Below, in pieces: positions 60,444 through 64,000 of a DNA stretch of 64,000 nucleotides. The stretch comes from Hohaiivirga grylli (GTDB taxonomy: Bacteria; Pseudomonadota; Alphaproteobacteria; Rhizobiales; Beijerinckiaceae): contig NZ_JBBYXI010000001.1 of NCBI RefSeq assembly GCF_039655745.1, positions 186,001-250,000 of the forward strand, written 5' to 3'. Numbering within the stretch: the stretch's first letter is position 1; each line of letters begins with the position of its first letter. The notes beneath the pieces are model-generated. The model ran no database searches. It worked only from the letters and a program-made list of their open reading frames with translations, and had not been told where the DNA came from. Made by a program: the position numbers and the translations under genes.

Positions 60444-63209
60444 ATGTCTCCCCATAATTCCGGCTCTTCTGCTTCATATCAGGATAAGGATTTCCCTCTG
60501 CGTGAGGATATTCGTGTTCTTGGGCGCCTTCTTGGTGATACCGTGCGTGAGCAGGAAGGAGAGGAGATTTTCGATATTGTTGAGCAGATTCGTGTCAACT
60601 CGAAACAGTTTCATCGTGAGGGCGATGAGGCTGCAAAGCATGAGCTGGATCGTTTGCTCAATTCGCTGTCACCTTCGCAGTCTTTGCGGATTATCCGCGC
60701 TTTCAGCTATTTCTCACATCTTGCCAATATTGCCGAAGATCAACACCGGACCCGTCGGACCCGTGCGCATGCCATTGCCGGTTCCGCTCCGCGTAGAGGC
60801 ACTCTGGTTGAGGCCCTTAACAGAGCTAAAGATACCGGTATTACAGCAGATGTGCTGAAAAAATTCTTTGATGAGGCCAATATCAGCCCTGTGCTGACAG
60901 CACATCCCACAGAGGTGAGACGCAAAAGTACGCTTGATCGCGAGCAGGAAATTGCAGACCTCTTCGCCTTGCGTGACCGTACGCAGATGACTCATGATGA
61001 ACAGGAGCAATGTGATGAAGAAGTTCGGCGCGCCATTGTGACCTTGTGGAACAGCGATCTGTTGCGTCACAATAAGCTAACTGTTCTGGATGAGGTCAAA
61101 AATGGCCTGTCCTACTATGACTACACATTTTTCAAGGAAGTGCCGCATCTGCATATCGCTCTGGAAGATGAGCTGTCCAAGATGGGCAACCAGCCAAGCG
61201 AGATTGGCACTTTTCTTCGTGTTGGCAGCTGGATTGGTGGCGACAGGGATGGCAACCCGTTTGTAACGGCTGATGTTCTGCGTCAGGCCACCAATATGCA
61301 GTCAGGCCGTATCATGAGTTTCTATCTGGAAGAGGTTCACAAGCTTGGCAGTGAGTTGTCATTGTCGGACGGGCTTGTTTCTGTCTCTCCGGAACTGCTG
61401 AAGCTCGCTGAAGATTCTCCTGATCATTCACCGCATCGCCATCGTGAACCTTATCGGCGCGCCTTGTCGGGCATTTATGCACGCCTTGCTGCGACCACGA
61501 CAAGCCTGGAAAGCACAATTGATCGACAGCCTCTGGGTGAGGCTGAGCCTTATCAGACACCGGAAGCGTTTGCCGATGAACTTGAGATCATTCGAGACTC
61601 GCTTGAAAAAAACGGGTCTGGAATTATTGCCAATGGCCGTCTCCGTTCACTGATCCGGGCGGTTGATTGTTTCGGCTTCCATTTGGCTTCCGTTGATTTG
61701 CGACAGAATTCAAATGTTCATGAGCGGACAGTTCATGAGTTGCTGGAAGCCGCGATGCCGGGCACAAATTATATGGGGCTTGATGAAGATGCCCGTATCG
61801 CAGTGCTTGTAAAGGAGCTTGGCGCCAGCCGTCCGCTGGTATCTCCGTTCATTGCCTATTCCGAAGAGACCACAGGGGAGCTGGAAGTCTTTAGGACGGC
61901 GGCAGATGCCCATCGACGTTTTGGTTCATCAGTTATCCGGCAGAATATCATTTCAATGACGCGCACGGTTTCTGACATGCTGGAAGCCGCCCTTCTGCTG
62001 AAAGAAGCCGGGATGATTTCACCCGGTGGTTCCAGTGCACTGACCATTGTGCCCCTGTTTGAAACAATTGAGGATTTGCGTGACTGCGGCGCTGTTATGG
62101 ATAAGCTGTTCAGCGTTCCGCATTATCGTAAGCTGGTTGAGAGTCTGGGAGATACTCAGGAAGTTATGCTTGGGTATTCGGACTCAAACAAGGATGGTGG
62201 CTTTGTGACCTCTGGTTGGGAGCTTTACAAGGCCGAAATCCAGCTGGTTGAAGTATTCAAAAAGCATGGTGTTAAATTACGCCTGTTCCATGGTCGTGGT
62301 GGCTCGGTCGGTCGTGGTGGTGGGCCAAGCTATGATGGTATTGTGGCCCAGCCGGGTGGTGCCGTGAACGGTCAGATACGGATTACTGAGCAGGGTGAAA
62401 TCATTGCCAGTAAGTACTCACGCCCTGAGGCAGGCCGTCGTAACCTTGAAATTATCGCATCAGCAACCCTTGATGCATCACTCTTGCAGCCCAATCGCAA
62501 GGCGCCAAGCGATGACTATCTGGCAGCAATGGAAGAGCTGTCTGCATCTGCCTATGCGGCTTACCGCTCGCTTGTTTATGAAACCCCGGGATTTGAAGAT
62601 TACTTCTGGTCTTCGACGGTGATTACCGAGATTGCAACTTTAAACATCGGTTCCCGCCCGTCATCTCGTCGGAAAACACGTAGCATTGAAGATCTGCGCG
62701 CCATTCCATGGGTTTTCAGCTGGGCACAGTGTCGTCTCAGTCTTCCGGGTTGGTATGGCTTCGGTTCTGCCGTCAAGGAATGGCTGGCAAAGCATCCTGA
62801 AAATGGAATGGAAAGTCTCAGAGCGATGTATCGTGACTGGCCATTTTTCCAGACGCAGCTGTCTAATATGGACATGGTTCTGGCTAAAAGCTCCATCGCT
62901 ATTGCTTCGCGCTATGCAGAGCTCGTTCCGGATGTCGCGTTGCGTGAGAAGATATTTGGCCGGATCAAGGAAGAATGGCGGGATACCGTTCAGGCGATCT
63001 GTGACATCATGGAGCAGGATCACCTCCTGCAAAGCAATGCATTGCTTAATCGTTCAATCCAGAACCGCTTCCCGTATCTTGATCCGCTGAATCATATTCA
63101 GCTTGAGATGATGAAGAAGCACAGAACCGCTCCCGGTGATGAGAACGTTCTGCAGGGCATCCAGCTGACCATTAACGGTATCTCGGCCGGATTGCGGAAC
63201 AGCGGTTAA
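60444..63209 (+). CDS. ppc: Phosphoenolpyruvate carboxylase
   Basis: 921 residues. Catalytic His in VLTAHPTEVRRKSTLDREQ; the PEP loop in VMLGYSDSNKDGGFVTSGWE; glycine-rich FHGRGGSVGRGGGPSYDGIV; later arginines in NIGSRPSSRRKT. The C-terminal end GISAGLRNSG matches the family's usual NTG. It forms oxaloacetate from PEP and bicarbonate, replenishing the citrate cycle and feeding aspartate-family synthesis. GGTGA precedes ATG 60444; ATG 60417 is a possible earlier start. Confidence 0.97.
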   Translation: MSPHNSGSSASYQDKDFPLREDIRVLGRLLGDTVREQEGEEIFDIVEQIRVNSKQFHREGDEAAKHELDRLLNSLSPSQSLRIIRAFSYFSHLANIAEDQHRTRRTRAHAIAGSAPRRGTLVEALNRAKDTGITADVLKKFFDEANISPVLTAHPTEVRRKSTLDREQEIADLFALRDRTQMTHDEQEQCDEEVRRAIVTLWNSDLLRHNKLTVLDEVKNGLSYYDYTFFKEVPHLHIALEDELSKMGNQPSEIGTFLRVGSWIGGDRDGNPFVTADVLRQATNMQSGRIMSFYLEEVHKLGSELSLSDGLVSVSPELLKLAEDSPDHSPHRHREPYRRALSGIYARLAATTTSLESTIDRQPLGEAEPYQTPEAFADELEIIRDSLEKNGSGIIANGRLRSLIRAVDCFGFHLASVDLRQNSNVHERTVHELLEAAMPGTNYMGLDEDARIAVLVKELGASRPLVSPFIAYSEETTGELEVFRTAADAHRRFGSSVIRQNIISMTRTVSDMLEAALLLKEAGMISPGGSSALTIVPLFETIEDLRDCGAVMDKLFSVPHYRKLVESLGDTQEVMLGYSDSNKDGGFVTSGWELYKAEIQLVEVFKKHGVKLRLFHGRGGSVGRGGGPSYDGIVAQPGGAVNGQIRITEQGEIIASKYSRPEAGRRNLEIIASATLDASLLQPNRKAPSDDYLAAMEELSASAYAAYRSLVYETPGFEDYFWSSTVITEIATLNIGSRPSSRRKTRSIEDLRAIPWVFSWAQCRLSLPGWYGFGSAVKEWLAKHPENGMESLRAMYRDWPFFQTQLSNMDMVLAKSSIAIASRYAELVPDVALREKIFGRIKEEWRDTVQAICDIMEQDHLLQSNALLNRSIQNRFPYLDPLNHIQLEMMKKHRTAPGDENVLQGIQLTINGISAGLRNSG

Positions 63210-63233
63210 GGCTTTTCGTATGAATGGGGGCTT

Positions 63234-63260
63234 TTAAGTGCAAATTGTCTTTGCGCTTAA
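63234..63260 (+). terminator. Hairpin after ppc
   Basis: TTAAGTGCAAA (63234-63244) and TTTGCGCTTAA (63250-63260) form an 11-bp stem with one T-G pair and a 5-base loop. It is not followed by a T run, so termination is uncertain; it lies before ilvA. Confidence 0.45.
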
Positions 63261-63344
63261 GAACATCTCATGCGAAAGAACCATTCTGTTTTTATCATTG
63301 AAACGCAATTTTGTTTTACCAGTACGCTTCAGGTTATTTGTGAC

Positions 63345-64000
63345 ATGAAAGACTATATCAAGAGAATCCTGTCTGCCCGGGTTTATGATGTGGCTGTTGA
63401 AACGCCGCTTGACCCTATGCTGCGTTTATCCAAGCGGGCAGAAAATCAGATTTTACTGAAGCGCGAAGATTTACAGCCGGTTTTTTCATTCAAGATTCGT
63501 GGCGCTTATAACAAGATTGCCAATCTGCCGCCTGAGTTAACTGCCAAAGGTGTTATCTGCGCATCAGCCGGAAACCATGCACAAGGTGTTGCTTTGGCTG
63601 CGCGCCGTCTTGGTATTGAAGCAACAATCGTCATGCCAAGTACGACACCGGATATTAAAGTTGAGGCCGTCAAAAGCTTCGGTGGAAATGCTGTTCTTTA
63701 TGGCAATGGTTTCGATGAAGCTTCCGTCTATGCCCGCCAGCTGGAAAAAGAACGTGGCCTGACATTCATTCATCCTTACGATGATCCGGATGTGATCGCT
63801 GGTCAGGGAACAATTGCAATGGAAATCCTGCGCCAGCATTCCGGCAAGGTTGATGCCATTTTTGTCCCGATTGGTGGTGGTGGTCTGGCGGCAGGTATCG
63901 CAGTTTACGCAAAATATGTTTATCCGGATATCAAGATCATCGGTGTCGAGCCCGATGATGCGGCTTCAATGACCACATCAATCAAGGCGCATAAACGTGT
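63345..64000 (+). CDS. ilvA: Threonine ammonia-lyase, N-terminal part (cut by window edge)
   Basis: 218 residues visible and still open at 64000. Markers: ILSARVYDVAVETPLDPMLR, PLP lysine in QPVFSFKIRGAYNKIA, SAGNHAQGVALAARRLGIEA, and the phosphate loop VPIGGGGLAAGIAVYAKY. It deaminates threonine to 2-oxobutyrate, the first step of isoleucine synthesis. Start chosen at ATG 63345 from family alignment by eye; the frame is also open to ATG 63270, which would add 25 residues. The regulatory C terminus is outside the window. Confidence 0.93.
   Translation, partial: MKDYIKRILSARVYDVAVETPLDPMLRLSKRAENQILLKREDLQPVFSFKIRGAYNKIANLPPELTAKGVICASAGNHAQGVALAARRLGIEATIVMPSTTPDIKVEAVKSFGGNAVLYGNGFDEASVYARQLEKERGLTFIHPYDDPDVIAGQGTIAMEILRQHSGKVDAIFVPIGGGGLAAGIAVYAKYVYPDIKIIGVEPDDAASMTTSIKAHKR

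Noticed and set aside
63210..63344. Attenuator-type leader peptide before ilvA
   Set aside because: The short frame from 63270 is in phase with ilvA and has no Ile/Thr/Val/Leu codon run; only a hairpin without a T run is seen.
1..64000. CRISPR arrays, insertion sequences, prophage or rRNA genes
   Set aside because: No repeat-spacer pattern, transposase, integrase or rRNA sequence was recognised on reading through both strands.

Overview
The window is chromosomal DNA of an alphaproteobacterium with moderate G+C (roughly the mid-to-upper forties by eye; not computed). The backbone order supports this: leuS-lptE-holA facing parB-parA-rsmG-mnmG, mnmE, rho, hemJ-hemE, ppsR-aroE-coaE-dnaQ, secB, a Tim44-domain gene, mltA-smr-XRE regulator, a compact his operon with a DUF2628 gene inside it, and hslVU. 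Paired TTAA-N7-TTAA motifs (CtrA type) and clustered GANTC sites beside hemE fit a CtrA/CcrM lineage such as Hyphomicrobiales, Rhodospirillales or Acetobacterales. I cannot name the genus.

Layout. 0-9 kb holds accessory metabolism and envelope genes: a LysR remnant at the edge, a DoxX/VOC dioxygenase pair, a glycine-repeat secreted protein, crcB, small secreted proteins, a Na/Pi cotransporter, and a Ser/Thr kinase-universal stress protein fusion coupled to a metallophosphatase. 9.2-11.3 kb is a CpxAR-like two-component system with a perfect CpxR-type box in front. 11.3-16.2 kb is an A+T-rich accessory stretch of unrecognised membrane and secreted proteins, a Blc lipocalin, and a Panacea-domain (DUF4065) two-gene cassette next to tRNA-Gly(GCC). 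16.7-25.1 kb contains proX-like, cnoX, Lon-N, Trm112, citE-like, asd, cytochrome b561, leuB and the YggS-type PLP protein. asd is preceded by an unlisted 22-codon leader peptide made mostly of Thr, Lys and Ile codons, followed by competing hairpins.

25.3-47.6 kb is the origin-proximal core. The hemE/ppsR intergenic region (39.16-39.56 kb) has the hallmarks of a Caulobacter-type oriC: several DnaA-like boxes, two exact CtrA boxes and five GANTC sites. One perfect parS and four one-mismatch parS-like sites lie within about 10 kb of it, some inside terminator hairpins. 47.6-54.5 kb carries coaA, hisE-F-A-H-(DUF2628)-B and hslVU. 54.5-64 kb has a CHAP amidase, RidA, an SsuABC/TauABC-like importer, a divergent dadA/lrp pair, ppc and the start of ilvA, cut by the window edge.

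Functionally the window joins chromosome replication and segregation (oriC, parABS, holA, dnaQ), tRNA modification (mnmE/G), transcription termination (rho), haem synthesis, and aspartate-family, histidine and leucine amino-acid synthesis. I saw no rRNA, CRISPR array, insertion sequence or integrase.
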